In this document: positions 1 through 10,335 of the stretch, piece after piece | Numbering within the stretch: position 1 is the stretch's first letter | How the letters are laid out: each line of letters opens with the position of its first letter | Assembly: GCF_010729485.1 (NCBI RefSeq) | Contig: NZ_AP022609.1 | Location: 2,604,001-2,668,000 of the forward strand | Direction: 5' to 3' | DNA from: Mycolicibacter hiberniae | GTDB lineage: Bacteria; Actinomycetota; Actinomycetes; Mycobacteriales; Mycobacteriaceae | Length of the DNA stretch: 64,000 nt | Position numbers and translations under genes: made by a program | The notes under the pieces: generated by a model | Database searches by the model: none | What the model was told of the DNA's origin: nothing | What the model saw: only the letters and a program-made list of their open reading frames with translations

Positions 1-1629
1 GAGTACCTGCAGGATCTGACGCTGCGCCGCACCCGGCGCGCCATCTCCGATCTGCTACGCGGCAATCAGGACACCGCCTGGGTCCGGGTGGGCCAAGGGC
101 CCCCGGAAAACGCGGAATACACCGAGGTTCAGGTGCCGATCGACTCGCTGCAGATCGGCGACGAAATCGTCATCCACGACCACGTGGCGCTCCCGGTCGA
201 CGGCGAGGTCGTCGACGGCGACGCCATCGTCGACCAGTCCGCGATCACCGGGGAGACTCTGCCGGTCAGCGTGATCACCGGCGCAACCGTGCATGCCGGT
301 TCGGTGGTGGTGCGTGGCCGGCTGGTGGTCCGCGCCACCGCGGTGGGAAGCCAGACCGTGATCGGCCGCATCATCAGCCGGGTCGAGGAGGCGCAGCACG
401 ACCGGGCGCCGATCCAGACCGTGGGCGAGAACTTCTCCCGACGCTTCGTTCCGGCGTCGTTCATCCTCTCGGCGGCCACCCTGGTATTCACCGGCGATGT
501 CCGCCGTGCCATGACCATGCTGCTGATCGCCTGCCCCTGCGCGGTGGGTCTGTCCACGCCGACGGCGATCAGCGCGGCGATCGGCAACGGCGCGCGGCGC
601 GGCATCCTGATCAAGGGCGGTTCGCACCTCGAGCAGGCCGGCCGCGTGGACGCGATCGTGTTCGACAAAACCGGAACCCTGACGGTGGGCCGGCCGGTGG
701 TGACCAATATCGTTGCGATTCACCCTGACTGGCAGCCCGAACAGGTACTCGCCTACGCCGCCAGCTCGGAACTGCACTCCCGGCATCCGCTGGCCGAAGC
801 GGTGATCCGCTCCACCGAGGAACGCCGAATCAGCATCCCGCCGCATGAGGAGTGCGAAGTTCTGGTGGGCCTGGGCATCCGCACGTGGGCCGACGGTCGC
901 ACGCTTCTGCTGGGCAGTCCCAACCTGCTGCGCGCGGAGAAGGTCCGCATCTCCAAGAAGGCGGCGGCCTGGGTCACCAAACTGCGCGCCCAGGCCGAGA
1001 CCCCGCTGTTGCTCGCGGTCGACGGCGTGCTGGTCGGGTTGATCAGCCTGCGCGACGAGGTGCGCCCAGAAGCCCGCGAGGTGCTCGAAGCGCTGCGCGC
1101 CAAAGGTATTCGCCGCATCATCATGCTCACCGGCGATCATCCGGAGACCGCGGCCGCGGTCGCGGACGAACTCGGCATCGCCGAATGGCGAGCCGAGGTG
1201 CTGCCCGAGGACAAGCTGCAGGTGGTCCGCGAGCTTCAGGACGAGGGCTACGTGGTGAGCATGATCGGCGACGGCGTCAACGATGCACCGGCACTGGCTG
1301 CGGCCGACATGGGAATCGCGATGGGCTTGGCCGGTACCGACGTCGCCGTCGAGACCGCCGACGTTGCCCTGGCCAATGACGACCTGCGCCGACTGCTCGA
1401 CGTGCGGGACCTGGGCGCACGGGCCGTCGAGGTGATCCGGCAGAACTACGGCATGTCGATCGCGGTCAACGCGGCCGGACTGTTGATCGGCGCCGGCGGG
1501 GCGCTGTCCCCCGTACTGGCGGCACTGCTGCACAACGCGTCGTCGGTGGCCGTCGTCGCCAACAGCTCGCGGTTGATCCGCTACCGACTGGACTCGGGCC
1601 CGTTGGCATCAGCCCCCGCGGTGCCGTAA
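1..1629 (+). CDS. ctpC: Metal-transporting P1B-type ATPase CtpC, 3' part
   Basis: The gene enters from the left edge, so the N-terminus and first membrane helices are missing; 542 residues remain. It pumps a transition metal out of the cytoplasm using ATP. Visible in order are the actuator motif TGET, the membrane metal-site motif CPC (in ACPCAVGLSTPTA), the phosphorylated Asp in DKTGTLT, the P1B-specific HP dipeptide (SRHPLAEA), TGDHPE and the hinge GDGVNDAPA. From memory the sequence is very close to M. tuberculosis CtpC, described as an Mn/Zn exporter. It converges on a CDF-like gene downstream. Family and orthology are secure; the metal is taken from the ortholog. Confidence 0.95.
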   Translation, partial: EYLQDLTLRRTRRAISDLLRGNQDTAWVRVGQGPPENAEYTEVQVPIDSLQIGDEIVIHDHVALPVDGEVVDGDAIVDQSAITGETLPVSVITGATVHAGSVVVRGRLVVRATAVGSQTVIGRIISRVEEAQHDRAPIQTVGENFSRRFVPASFILSAATLVFTGDVRRAMTMLLIACPCAVGLSTPTAISAAIGNGARRGILIKGGSHLEQAGRVDAIVFDKTGTLTVGRPVVTNIVAIHPDWQPEQVLAYAASSELHSRHPLAEAVIRSTEERRISIPPHEECEVLVGLGIRTWADGRTLLLGSPNLLRAEKVRISKKAAAWVTKLRAQAETPLLLAVDGVLVGLISLRDEVRPEAREVLEALRAKGIRRIIMLTGDHPETAAAVADELGIAEWRAEVLPEDKLQVVRELQDEGYVVSMIGDGVNDAPALAAADMGIAMGLAGTDVAVETADVALANDDLRRLLDVRDLGARAVEVIRQNYGMSIAVNAAGLLIGAGGALSPVLAALLHNASSVAVVANSSRLIRYRLDSGPLASAPAVP

Positions 1630-1638
1630 TCTGACCGG

Positions 1639-1689
1639 GTCCCGACTGTTCCTGTCGAGCACCACCACCAGCTCCAGGGCAGTCGGGAC
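1639..1689. terminator. Inverted repeat between convergent genes
   Basis: Ten-base perfect arms (GTCCCGACTG at 1639-1648 and CAGTCGGGAC at 1680-1689) enclose a 31-nt loop ten bases after the ctpC stop. With no U-tract it is a plausible bidirectional mycobacterial terminator, not a proven one. Confidence 0.4.
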
Positions 1690-1733
1690 TTCACGTTTCA
1701 CCGGGCGCAGCAATCGCGGCGTCTCGGCAGCGC

Positions 1734-2465
1734 TCAGCAGCCGCAACCCTCACCGCGCCAGGAGCGGAAGCCCTGCCACACCGAAACGCCGGCCACCCCC
1801 AGACCGATCAGCGGGTCCAGCCACCAGGCCCCGGCCCACTGCGCGGTAAGGGTCAGCCCCACCAGAACCGCGGCCGCCTGAACCGCACACAGATAGTTCT
1901 GCACTCCCTCACCGACCGTCGCCGCCGAACCCAGCCGGACGCCGAGCCGTCGCTGGGCGCGGCCCAGAATCGGCATCACCAGCGCGGCCCCGGCGGTGAT
2001 CGCAATACCGATGACACTGCCTTCACTGCGCTGATCGCCGAAGAAGTGGTGCACGGATTCCGCGGCGATGTAGGGCGCGTTGATCCAGAACGAGATCGCC
2101 ACTCCGATCTGGGCGCGGCGCTCAGCGGTGTCGGACAGCGTGCGGGCGCCGGTGAAGCGCCAGATCACCACGGCCCCGGCCAACGCCTCGGGAATGGCGC
2201 CCAGCGCCCATCCCGTCAGGGCGATCGAACCGGCTGCCAGGCCCTGCCACAGGCCGAGCACGCCTTCCACGCCCACCAGGATCAGGCTTATCCAGGCCAG
2301 CCGCCGGGCCCAGATCGCGGCGCGGCGCCAACCCGCGTCGTGAACGACGCGAACGCGGTGCTGGTGCCCCGCGTGATCATGATCGTGGTGCTCAAGGGTC
2401 GCCGCCGGAGCGTCGGTCACCGGGTAAGTGATGCCCGCTTCGGGGCCCACGACGCTACCGTCCAC
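1734..2465 (-). CDS. CDF-like integral membrane protein (Rv3271c type)
   Basis: A 243-residue membrane protein with about five hydrophobic segments and the general build of cation diffusion facilitators. The N-terminus has a His-rich stretch (HHDHDHAGHQH, about residues 27-37) and the protein ends in CGC, both possible metal ligands. The two HxxxD-type metal motifs of true CDF transporters are not intact: helix 5 reads EGVQNYLC where DALHxxxD would be expected. Transport activity is therefore uncertain. It starts at GTG and converges on ctpC, as Rv3271c does next to M. tuberculosis ctpC, which suggests a role in metal handling. Confidence 0.8.
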   Translation of the reverse strand: MDGSVVGPEAGITYPVTDAPAATLEHHDHDHAGHQHRVRVVHDAGWRRAAIWARRLAWISLILVGVEGVLGLWQGLAAGSIALTGWALGAIPEALAGAVVIWRFTGARTLSDTAERRAQIGVAISFWINAPYIAAESVHHFFGDQRSEGSVIGIAITAGAALVMPILGRAQRRLGVRLGSAATVGEGVQNYLCAVQAAAVLVGLTLTAQWAGAWWLDPLIGLGVAGVSVWQGFRSWRGEGCGC

Positions 2466-2526
2466 GCAAAAAATGCTACCTGGCGGTTCGATGAGGCAGC
2501 CGTCACAGAGACAGTCCGCGCGAGCC

Positions 2527-4494
2527 TCAGCGGTTGCCGTTCACCTTGACGACCCGGTCGTTGCCGCGGTCGGCGACATAGACGTGGCCGTGCCGGTCGA
2601 CCGCGACATCCAGCGGCGCGTTGAGCCCGGTGAACGGCAGCACCTCCGGGATCGCCGCGCCGGCCGCCAGTTTCACCACCCGGTTGCGGTTGTGTTCGGT
2701 GACGTAGATGTCGCCGGCATCGTCGACCGCGATGCCCCACGGCGCGACGATCCCGGCAAAGGGCAACACCACCTGTTCGTTGGTGGCGGCAGGCAGCTTG
2801 AGCACCCGATCGTTGCCGGTGTCGGTGACATAGACATTGCCGGCGGAGTCCACCGCCACCCCGTCGGGCCTGTCGAGGCCGACGAACGGCACCGCGGTCG
2901 AAACGTTGGTGTCGGCGTCGAGTCGCAGAACCACATCATTGCCGCGGTCGGCGACGTAGACGTTGCCGGCAGAGTCCACCGCCACCCCGTCGGGATCGTC
3001 GAGGCCGACGAACGGCAACACCGTGTGGACGTCGGAGCCGGCTTCCACTTTGACCACACGACTGTTGACGTCGGAGAAGTACACGGTGCCGGTGTCGTCG
3101 ACCACCACACCGCGCGGCTGGTACAGGTCGCTGAAGGGCACCACCGTCGATGCATGCGAATCCGCGGCCAGGCGCACCACCCGCCCGTGCATACCGTCAC
3201 TGGTGACGTAGACGTTGCCGTCGCCGTCCAGTGCCACCCCGCCCGGCGAGAGTCGGTAGTCGAGTCCGGTGAAGGGCAGCACGTCCTGCGGGGGCGCAGC
3301 CACCGGTGTCGCCGACGAGGGCCGGAACAGCAGCTGCCCGACGCCGCCGACCACCATGACTGCGGTAATCGCCGCGGCGGCCAGCAGCACCGGCTTGCGC
3401 GGCGGCTGCCAGCGCCGCGACGGGGTGGGCATCACCGGGGCCTGGGCGCTGTGCAGCAGTTGCGGCATCGGGAACGGCACCGGGGCCGGACCGCCCAGGC
3501 CGGCCTCAACGGCACCACCGAATCGGAGGTCCGGCGGCGTCCCGGGCGCCCGGACCGGTTCGGTGCGGCTGAACCGGGGCTCGGGCTCGAGGCCTGCGGG
3601 CAGGTGCAGCGCGGGCTCGCCACGCCGCAGGATCCGGGCGACCTGGTGGCGTTCCGGCTCGGTCAGGGCCTGGTAAGCGGCTGCGGCGAGCTCCCCGGCG
3701 CTGCTGTAGCGCTCCTCGGGTTTGGCCGACAGCCCGCGTGCCAGCACCGCATCGATAGCCGCCGGAACACGCCCGGGACGCACTGCGCTCGGTCGTGGAG
3801 GTTCGGCGGTGCGGCGCTCTTCGATCGCCTCGTCGACGGTCGCTGCCGAGAATGGGGGCACCCCGGTGAGGGCTTGCGCCAACACCGCGGCCAGCGAGTA
3901 GATGTCGGCGAGGTGCGTGACCGGCTCACCGGCCAGGCGCTCGGGCGCCATGTGGGCGATGACGCCAGCCGCCGGGTCGGCCCGCACGCCCGGTTCGGCG
4001 ATGGCCGCCGCGACACCGAAGTCCGTCAGATACGCCAGGTCGTCGGAAGTGAGCAGAATGTTCTCGGGCCGGACGTCGCGGTGCACGACGTAGGCATCGT
4101 GTGCCGCGTCGAGCGCCGCCGCGATCTGGCGCACGACGGCCACCGCCCGCGGCGGGCTCAGCGGGCCGTCCTCGGCCAGGACGGTGGCCAGGTCGGTCCC
4201 GTCGATCAGGCCGGTTTCCAGATAGAGCAGGCCCTCGATCTCGCCGTAGGCGCGGATCGGCACGGCGTGCGGCTCGGTCAGCTGAGCGGCGGCCTCGGCC
4301 TCATCCTCCAGCCGGCTGCGGAACGCGGCGTCGGAGAAGAGCGAGTCGCAGATCAGTGTGAGCGCCACGGTTTCGTGGTTGCGGGTGTCTTCGGCCCGGT
4401 AGGCCTCGCCTACCACCCCCTGGCCCAGCAGTCGGCCCAATTGGTACGGGCCGAATCGCGATCCGGTTCGCGAACCCGGCTCGGGACTGTTCAC
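2527..4494 (-). CDS. PknD-like membrane pseudokinase with NHL beta-propeller
   Basis: A 655-residue PknD-type protein: kinase-like domain (about 14-270), Pro-rich linker, one TM helix (about 365-388) and a C-terminal six-blade NHL propeller with repeats of the type PxGVAVDxxGNVYV. The GTG start at 4494 was chosen because AAGGGAG lies 8 nt upstream. Key catalytic positions are changed. The VAIK lysine is Thr46 (VALTL, codon ACA). The catalytic loop reads HRDVRPEN, with Arg for Lys. The glycine loop is GQGVVG. The activation segment from DFG to APE has no Ser or Thr, while M. tuberculosis PknD carries several Thr there. HRD Asp140, Asn145 and DFG Asp158 remain. It lies just downstream of pstS, as pknD lies beside pstS2 in M. 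tuberculosis, so it may sense extracytoplasmic ligands without phosphotransfer. Confidence 0.9.
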   Translation of the reverse strand: MNSPEPGSRTGSRFGPYQLGRLLGQGVVGEAYRAEDTRNHETVALTLICDSLFSDAAFRSRLEDEAEAAAQLTEPHAVPIRAYGEIEGLLYLETGLIDGTDLATVLAEDGPLSPPRAVAVVRQIAAALDAAHDAYVVHRDVRPENILLTSDDLAYLTDFGVAAAIAEPGVRADPAAGVIAHMAPERLAGEPVTHLADIYSLAAVLAQALTGVPPFSAATVDEAIEERRTAEPPRPSAVRPGRVPAAIDAVLARGLSAKPEERYSSAGELAAAAYQALTEPERHQVARILRRGEPALHLPAGLEPEPRFSRTEPVRAPGTPPDLRFGGAVEAGLGGPAPVPFPMPQLLHSAQAPVMPTPSRRWQPPRKPVLLAAAAITAVMVVGGVGQLLFRPSSATPVAAPPQDVLPFTGLDYRLSPGGVALDGDGNVYVTSDGMHGRVVRLAADSHASTVVPFSDLYQPRGVVVDDTGTVYFSDVNSRVVKVEAGSDVHTVLPFVGLDDPDGVAVDSAGNVYVADRGNDVVLRLDADTNVSTAVPFVGLDRPDGVAVDSAGNVYVTDTGNDRVLKLPAATNEQVVLPFAGIVAPWGIAVDDAGDIYVTEHNRNRVVKLAAGAAIPEVLPFTGLNAPLDVAVDRHGHVYVADRGNDRVVKVNGNR

Positions 4495-4578
4495 CGACGG
4501 CGCTCCCTTCGAGCACAGTGCCGCGCACTGCGGCGAAAGATTGGGTACCAGACTAACCGGCACCCACGCCGCAAACGC

Positions 4579-5691
4579 TTACGAGATCGCGTTCGCCGAC
4601 GCCAGAAGCCGGGATTTGAGGGGCTCCGGCACGGGAACGAAGCCGTACTGGTCCAGGCCCTCCTGGCCAGGACCGATCGCGGCCTGCAGGAACGCCTTGA
4701 CGGCCGTACCGGTGGCGGCGTCGGGGTATTTCGAGCAGACGATCTGATAGATGGCCGTCACGATCGGGTAGGCGCCGTGGTCGGCGGGTCTGTACAGCGA
4801 CGCCGGGTCGAGCACCAGGTCGTTGTGCGGATTGCCGTCGGCGACGACCCTCGCCCCGGCCAGTGCCTTGCCGACCGACTCTGCGGAGACCGCCACCGGG
4901 GCCGCGCCGGCGGTGATGAGCTGTGCCATCGGCAGCTGCTTGCCGACCGCGAACGACCATTCGCTGTAGGTGATGGATCCGTCGGTGGCCTGCAGTGCCG
5001 ACGCGGCGCCGTTGTTCCCGACGACCGCTTCACCGATCCCGCCGTTGAACGTCTCGCCGCTGCCGAACCACCCGCCGTCCGAGGCGGCCTCGAGATACTT
5101 CTGGAAGGCGGCGGTGCTCGGCGACCGGTCGCTGCGGTACACCACGTGGATGGGCAGCGTGGGCAGCGCCGCACCGGGGTTGAGGGCCTTGATCGCGGGG
5201 TTGTCCCAACTGCCGATCGTGCCGCTGAAGATCTTGGCCAGGGTGGGCCCGTCCAGGATCAGGCCGTTGACGCCCGGGATCTGATAGGTGACGGCGATCG
5301 GATCGAACACCAGCGGAAGGTGCCAGGCCGGCGCCCCGCACCGCTCCGCCGCCCGCTCCGGCTGCGTCTTGGCGGGATCCAGCGCCGCTTCGGAGCCGGC
5401 CAGGTCCAGGTCGTTGTCGATGAAGTCGTCGACCGCCGCGGATGCGCCGCCGGCACGGTAATTGAGCGTCCGGCCCGGGCACGCCGCGGTGTAGGCGTAG
5501 ACGAACTGCTGGACCGCCTTCGCCTGAGCGCTCGGGCCGCCGGCGCGCAGCTCCTGCTTGCCTGCGCAGTCCACGGCCGCCGTCGGGGCCTCGTCCGGCA
5601 CCGGCTCGCCCGCGCGACCGCCGCACGACGAAACCGCCAGTGCGCCAACAGCGAGCAGCGCAGTCAGCGACGCCGATCGGCCCCATTTCAC
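4579..5691 (-). CDS. pstS: Phosphate ABC transporter substrate-binding lipoprotein PstS
   Basis: A 370-residue periplasmic binding protein of the PstS family. It starts with a lipoprotein signal peptide whose lipobox (AVSSC, Cys about 23) would anchor it to the membrane. The body has the family pattern, including GGASAAVDDF, DNPAIKALNPG and YRSDRSPSTAAFQKYL. It should capture inorganic phosphate for a PstCAB permease, but no pstC, pstA or pstB occurs in this window. The PknD-like pseudokinase gene follows on the same strand and is probably co-transcribed, which points to a phosphate-linked surface sensing unit. Confidence 0.92.
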   Translation of the reverse strand: MKWGRSASLTALLAVGALAVSSCGGRAGEPVPDEAPTAAVDCAGKQELRAGGPSAQAKAVQQFVYAYTAACPGRTLNYRAGGASAAVDDFIDNDLDLAGSEAALDPAKTQPERAAERCGAPAWHLPLVFDPIAVTYQIPGVNGLILDGPTLAKIFSGTIGSWDNPAIKALNPGAALPTLPIHVVYRSDRSPSTAAFQKYLEAASDGGWFGSGETFNGGIGEAVVGNNGAASALQATDGSITYSEWSFAVGKQLPMAQLITAGAAPVAVSAESVGKALAGARVVADGNPHNDLVLDPASLYRPADHGAYPIVTAIYQIVCSKYPDAATGTAVKAFLQAAIGPGQEGLDQYGFVPVPEPLKSRLLASANAIS

Positions 5692-5775
5692 AGGACGGAA
5701 CTGTACCGCGCTTCGCCGCGGGGCGGGTCCGATACCGCCGGAGCACCCCTGCCGCCACGCCCATCGGACGGGTGC

Positions 5776-6930
5776 TCAGACGAACTTCCAGGCGGCCCGC
5801 GCGATCGCCAGCTCCTCATTGGTGGGGACCACCAGGACGGCGGTGGGCGATCCCGGCGCGGAGATGATGCGGGCGCCGTTGCAGGCGCGGTTGCGTTCGG
5901 GGTCCACCACGATGCCCAGCCCCTCCAGACCCGCCAACGCGTCTTCGCGCACGCTCGGGGCGTTCTCCCCCACCCCACCGGTGAAGGCGATGGCGTCGAC
6001 CCGACCGAGCACCGCCAGGTACGCGCCGACGTATTTGCGCAAGCGGTGAACATAGACGTCGTAGGCCAGCCCGGCGGCCGCGCCCGACTCGCCGCCGGCC
6101 GCACGCTGCTCCAGCAGCGCCCGGAAGTCGTTGACCCCGCAGAGACCCTTGAGCCCGGAGCGGCGGTTGAGCAACTCGTCGAGTTCGTCGACGCCCAACC
6201 CGGCGGTGCGGTGGAGATGGAACAGCACCCCGGCGTCGATGTCGCCGCTGCGGGTGCCCATCACCAGACCCTCCAGCGGCGTCAGCCCCATCGACGTCTC
6301 GACCGCCACCCCGCCCCGGATCGCCGACGCCGACGCCCCGTTACCGAGATGCGCGACGATGAGGTTCAGCTCGGCGGGGTCACGGTCCAACATCTCCGCG
6401 ACCTCCCCGGCCACGTACTCGTGCGACGTGCCGTGGAATCCGTAGCGGCGGATGCCGAATCGGGTGGCCAGGTCGTGATCTATAGCGTAGGCGGCGGCCG
6501 CGGCCGGCAAGGAATGGAAGAAGCCGGTGTCGAACACAGCGACGTGCGGAACGCCGGGGAAGTCCTTGCGGGCCACTTCGATCCCGATCACGTTGGCGGG
6601 ATTGTGCAGGGGTGCCAGCTCCGCCAGCCGCGCGACTTCGGCCACCACCTCGTCGGTGATCAGGGTCGGGCGCCAGAACAGTCGGCCACCGTGCACCACC
6701 CGATGACCGACAGCGCGGACGGCCGCCAGGTCGATGCCGGAGTCGGTGAGTTTCCGGTGGATCAGCCGCAGGCCGGCGGCGTGGTCGGCCACCGGGCTGT
6801 TCGCCTCGCCGATCTGCTCCACCAGTCCGGACAGCAGCGCGGTCCCGGCCACCGGGTCGACCAACTGGAACTTGATCGACGACGAACCGGAGTTGAGCAC
6901 CAGCACCAGACCGGGTGCGCCTGCTGTCAC
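5776..6930 (-). CDS. ackA: Acetate kinase
   Basis: A 384-residue acetate kinase interconverting acetyl phosphate plus ADP with acetate plus ATP. Signatures are [10 protein letters not shown] at the N-terminus, GHRVVHGG, the DTGFFHSLP segment, FHGTSHEYV and [11 protein letters not shown]. The GTG start at 6930 overlaps the pta stop by four bases (GTGA) and has GGGAG seven bases upstream, so translation is coupled to pta. The pair forms the AckA-Pta acetate overflow and assimilation pathway. Confidence 0.97.
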   Translation of the reverse strand: MTAGAPGLVLVLNSGSSSIKFQLVDPVAGTALLSGLVEQIGEANSPVADHAAGLRLIHRKLTDSGIDLAAVRAVGHRVVHGGRLFWRPTLITDEVVAEVARLAELAPLHNPANVIGIEVARKDFPGVPHVAVFDTGFFHSLPAAAAAYAIDHDLATRFGIRRYGFHGTSHEYVAGEVAEMLDRDPAELNLIVAHLGNGASASAIRGGVAVETSMGLTPLEGLVMGTRSGDIDAGVLFHLHRTAGLGVDELDELLNRRSGLKGLCGVNDFRALLEQRAAGGESGAAAGLAYDVYVHRLRKYVGAYLAVLGRVDAIAFTGGVGENAPSVREDALAGLEGLGIVVDPERNRACNGARIISAPGSPTAVLVVPTNEELAIARAAWKFV

Positions 6931-9026
6931 TGGAGCGCTCCCTGCGCCTGGATCGCGGTGATGGCCACTGTGTAGACGATGTCGTCGACCAGCGCTCCCC
7001 GGGACAGGTCGTTGACGGGTTTGGCCAGGCCCTGCAGCACCGGGCCGATCGCGATGGCACCGGCACTGCGTTGCACCGCCTTGTAGGTGTTGTTGCCGGT
7101 GTTGAGGTCGGGGAACACCAGCACGGTGGCCCGACCGGCGACCGGCGAGTCCGGTCTCTTGGCCGCTGCCACCCCCGCGTCGACCGCGGCGTCGTACTGG
7201 ATGGGGCCGTCGGCGAGCAGGTCCGGGCGACGCTGGTGCACCAATTGCGTTGCCGCACGGACCTTGTCCACGCCGGCACCGGAGCCGGATTCGCCGGTCG
7301 AATACGACAGCAGCGCCACCCGGGGTTCGATGCCGAACGCCGCCGCGGTGGCCGCCGAGGAGATCGCGATGTCGGCCAGCTGTTCGACGGTGGGATCGGG
7401 AACCACCGCACAGTCGCCGTAGGCCAATACCCGGTCCGACAGACACATCAGGAACACACTGGACACCGTCGACACCCCGGGCGCAGTCCGGATGATCTCG
7501 AACGCCGGCCTGATCGTGTGCGCGGTGGTGTGCGCGGCACCCGACACCATCCCGTCGGCAATGCCCTGCTGCACCATCATGGTGCCGAAATAGGAGATGT
7601 CGCGCATGATCTCGCGGGCACGATCCTCGGTCACACCCTTGTGGGACCGCAGCCGGCTGTATTCGGCACCGAAGGCGTCCCGCAGCTCGGAGGTCTCCGG
7701 GTCGATCACCCGCGCGGCGTCGAGGTCCACCCCCAGCTCGGCGCCGCGGCGGCGCACCGCGCCTTCGACGCCGAGCAACGTCAGATCGACGATGCCGCGC
7801 GACAGCAACCGGCCGGCGGCCAGCAGAATCCGGTCATCGGTCGCCTCCGGCAGCACGATGTGCCGGCGGTCGGCCCGGGCCCGTTCCAGCAGCCGGTATT
7901 CGAACATCTGCGGGGTGACGACGTTCGACGCCGGCACCCGGATCCGCTCGGCCAGCTCGGCACCGTCGATGTGCTTGGCGATCAGCGCGATTGCGGTGTC
8001 GACCTTGCGCAGTGCATCCACGGTGATCCGCGAACCGGTGTTCGACACCATTTCGGCGGTGTCGTAGGTGCGGTGGCTGGTGGCGATCAGCGGCAGGGTC
8101 GGCCGAAGACCCTTGACCAGCTTGTCGATAGCGGGATGAGGCAACAGCCCGCCGTTGAGAATGATCCCCGCCAGTGACGGAAAGCCCTGCGCTTCATGGG
8201 CGTTCACCAAAGCCAGCAGCACGTCGGAACGGTCGGCCGGCACGATCACCACCTGCCCCTCGGACAACCTGTCGAGAATGTTCTCCGCGGTCATGCCACC
8301 GACCATGACGCTGAGCGCCTCCCGGCGAAGCAACTCCGGGTCGCCGCTGTAGACGGTGCCGTCCAGTGCCGAGCAGAGTTCGGCCATCGTCGGGGCCGAC
8401 AACAGCGCCACCTCGGGAACTGCGAACACCGGCACGTCGATGTCGGGCAGCTGCTGCGAGATCGCCTGGCTGACATCGCAGAGCCGGTCGGGATCGCAGC
8501 GGTTGGCGATCACCGCCGCCGGATGGGCGTGTACCGCCGACACCTCGGCCAGGCAGCGTGCGGTGATCTCGGCGACGGACTGGGCGTCGCGGTTGTAGCC
8601 GTTGACCGCAAGCACCAAGGGCGCCCCGAGGTTCACCGCGACCCGGGCGTTGAAGCTCAACTCACTCGGGTTGACGACGTCGGTGTAGTCGCTGCCGACC
8701 ACCAGCACGGTGTCGCAGTGCCGGGCGACATCGTGGAATCGCGAGACGATCTCGCCCAGCGCCGCCTCCCGGTCAGCGAAGACCTGCTGGTAGGTCACGC
8801 CGCGGCAGGAACTGTGGTCCTCGATGGCGGCGGTGGCATGCGCGAGCAGCAGTTCGAGTTGCCCGTCCGGCTCGTCCAGCGAGCGCACGATCGGTCGGAA
8901 CACCCCGACGCGGGCCGAGGAGGCCGCCAACAGGTGCAGCAGGCCCAGCGCGAGCACGGACTTGCCGGAGCCGCCCTCGGCAGCGGCGAGGTAAATGCTC
9001 GATGCACCGGCAGATGTTTGCGACAT
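6927..9026 (-). CDS. pta: Phosphate acetyltransferase (long, three-domain form)
   Basis: About 699 residues: an N-terminal P-loop DRTGG-type region (GGSGKS near residue 17), a middle DRTGG domain and the C-terminal catalytic PTA domain with [18 protein letters not shown] and [16 protein letters not shown]. It makes acetyl phosphate from acetyl-CoA and is coupled to ackA. The chosen ATG gives MSQTSAG, matching the family N-terminus. A GTG 36 bases upstream is also possible, and neither has a convincing ribosome binding site. Confidence 0.95.
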   Translation of the reverse strand: MSQTSAGASSIYLAAAEGGSGKSVLALGLLHLLAASSARVGVFRPIVRSLDEPDGQLELLLAHATAAIEDHSSCRGVTYQQVFADREAALGEIVSRFHDVARHCDTVLVVGSDYTDVVNPSELSFNARVAVNLGAPLVLAVNGYNRDAQSVAEITARCLAEVSAVHAHPAAVIANRCDPDRLCDVSQAISQQLPDIDVPVFAVPEVALLSAPTMAELCSALDGTVYSGDPELLRREALSVMVGGMTAENILDRLSEGQVVIVPADRSDVLLALVNAHEAQGFPSLAGIILNGGLLPHPAIDKLVKGLRPTLPLIATSHRTYDTAEMVSNTGSRITVDALRKVDTAIALIAKHIDGAELAERIRVPASNVVTPQMFEYRLLERARADRRHIVLPEATDDRILLAAGRLLSRGIVDLTLLGVEGAVRRRGAELGVDLDAARVIDPETSELRDAFGAEYSRLRSHKGVTEDRAREIMRDISYFGTMMVQQGIADGMVSGAAHTTAHTIRPAFEIIRTAPGVSTVSSVFLMCLSDRVLAYGDCAVVPDPTVEQLADIAISSAATAAAFGIEPRVALLSYSTGESGSGAGVDKVRAATQLVHQRRPDLLADGPIQYDAAVDAGVAAAKRPDSPVAGRATVLVFPDLNTGNNTYKAVQRSAGAIAIGPVLQGLAKPVNDLSRGALVDDIVYTVAITAIQAQGALQ

Positions 9027-9142
9027 CGGATCAGACCCATTCTCCGGCTGCCCGGGCGACACCGTAGGCCGCAGACAGCGACATGTGGTGAAGCCTAATC
9101 AGATGCCCCAGCCCGCGCAGCCCACCGACGTACACGGACAAC

Positions 9143-10270
9143 TCAGGCGATCTGGTCGATCGCGCGACTCAGCCGCGCCACCGTTCCCTCGATGTCGGCC
9201 AGCTTGTCCAGCCCGAACAATCCCACTCGGAAGGTGGAGAATGTGTCCGGCTCGCCGCATTGCAGGGGCACTCCCGCCGCGGTCTGAATCCCCTGGGCCA
9301 AAAACTTTCGCCCGGTCCGGATCTCGGGGTCGGTGGTGTAGCTGACCACCACACCAGGGGCTTCGAATCCCGGTGCGGCCACGCTGGGGAAGCCACGTTC
9401 GGCCAGCAGCGCCCGCACCTTGCGCCCCAGCGTGAACTGCTGTTCGCGCACCGCATCGAAGCCGCGGTCGCGGGTCTGCGCCATGGCGTCGCGCAGTCCG
9501 GTGATGACACCGGTCGGCATGGTCGCGTGGTAGGCGTGCCCGCCGTTCTCGTAGGCGATCATGATCTCGCGCCACTTCTTCAGGTCGAGCGCGAAGCTGG
9601 TGCTGGCGGTGCGGTCCATGACATCGACGGCCCGCTCGGACAGACAGACCATCGCGCAGCCCGGCTCGGCGCTCCAGTCCTTCTGAGGTGCGGTGACCAG
9701 GATGTCAACCCCCAGCGTCGCCATGTCCGCCCAGACCGCACCGGAGGCGATGCAGTCCAGCACGAACAAACCTCCCACTGCCGCGGTCGCCGCGCCGACG
9801 CGCGCCAGGAAGTCGTCGGGCAGCAGGATCCCGCTGGCGGTTTCGACGTGCGGGACGCACACCAGCGCGGGACGGGTCCGCGCTATGGCCTTCTCGACCT
9901 CGTCGATGGGCGCGGGCGTCCAAGGCGCCTGGTCGCCGTCGCCGGTCGGGCGGGCGGTGAGAACAGTGATGCGGTCGGTGATGCGGCCGGTCTGCAGAAT
10001 CTGGCTCCACCGGTAGCTGAAGAACCCGTTGCGCACGACCAGCACCTCGGCGTCGTTGGCGAACTGGCGCGCCACCGCCTCCATGCCACACGTGCCGTTG
10101 CCGGGCACGATGACTGCCGCGTCGGCGTGGTACACCTCGCGGAGCATGGCCGAGACCTCGTTCATGACGGACTGGAAGCGTCCGGACATGTGGTTGAGTG
10201 CCCGGTCGGTGTAGACGACGGAGTACTCGAGCAGACCGTCGGGGTCGACCCCGGGCAGTAGTCCTGGCAT
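9143..10270 (-). CDS. Class V PLP-dependent aminotransferase
   Basis: A 375-residue fold-type I aminotransferase of the serine-pyruvate/alanine-glyoxylate group. The PLP lysine lies in TAPQKDWS, with the cofactor-binding Asp in FVLDCIASG and an early PGNGTCGMEA segment. The ATG at 10270 has AGGAGAG six bases upstream, which fixes the start and excludes an in-frame extension. It lies between pta and a DinB-like gene without an obvious operon partner. Likely substrates are small amino acids such as Ala, Ser or Gly with a 2-oxo acid; the sequence alone does not decide. Confidence 0.88.
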   Translation of the reverse strand: MPGLLPGVDPDGLLEYSVVYTDRALNHMSGRFQSVMNEVSAMLREVYHADAAVIVPGNGTCGMEAVARQFANDAEVLVVRNGFFSYRWSQILQTGRITDRITVLTARPTGDGDQAPWTPAPIDEVEKAIARTRPALVCVPHVETASGILLPDDFLARVGAATAAVGGLFVLDCIASGAVWADMATLGVDILVTAPQKDWSAEPGCAMVCLSERAVDVMDRTASTSFALDLKKWREIMIAYENGGHAYHATMPTGVITGLRDAMAQTRDRGFDAVREQQFTLGRKVRALLAERGFPSVAAPGFEAPGVVVSYTTDPEIRTGRKFLAQGIQTAAGVPLQCGEPDTFSTFRVGLFGLDKLADIEGTVARLSRAIDQIA

Positions 10271-10335
10271 GAAGCCTCTCCTAGGTGGGACGGACAGCGC
10301 CGAATGCCCCATGTCGGGCCGGCGCAGTGGGCTTA

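Noticed and set aside
2428..6975. Very long open frame on the plus strand opposite pknD-like, pstS and ackA
   Set aside because: It is antisense to three clear protein families and its product is Arg/Gly/His-rich without domains; such frames arise from GC-rich third positions.
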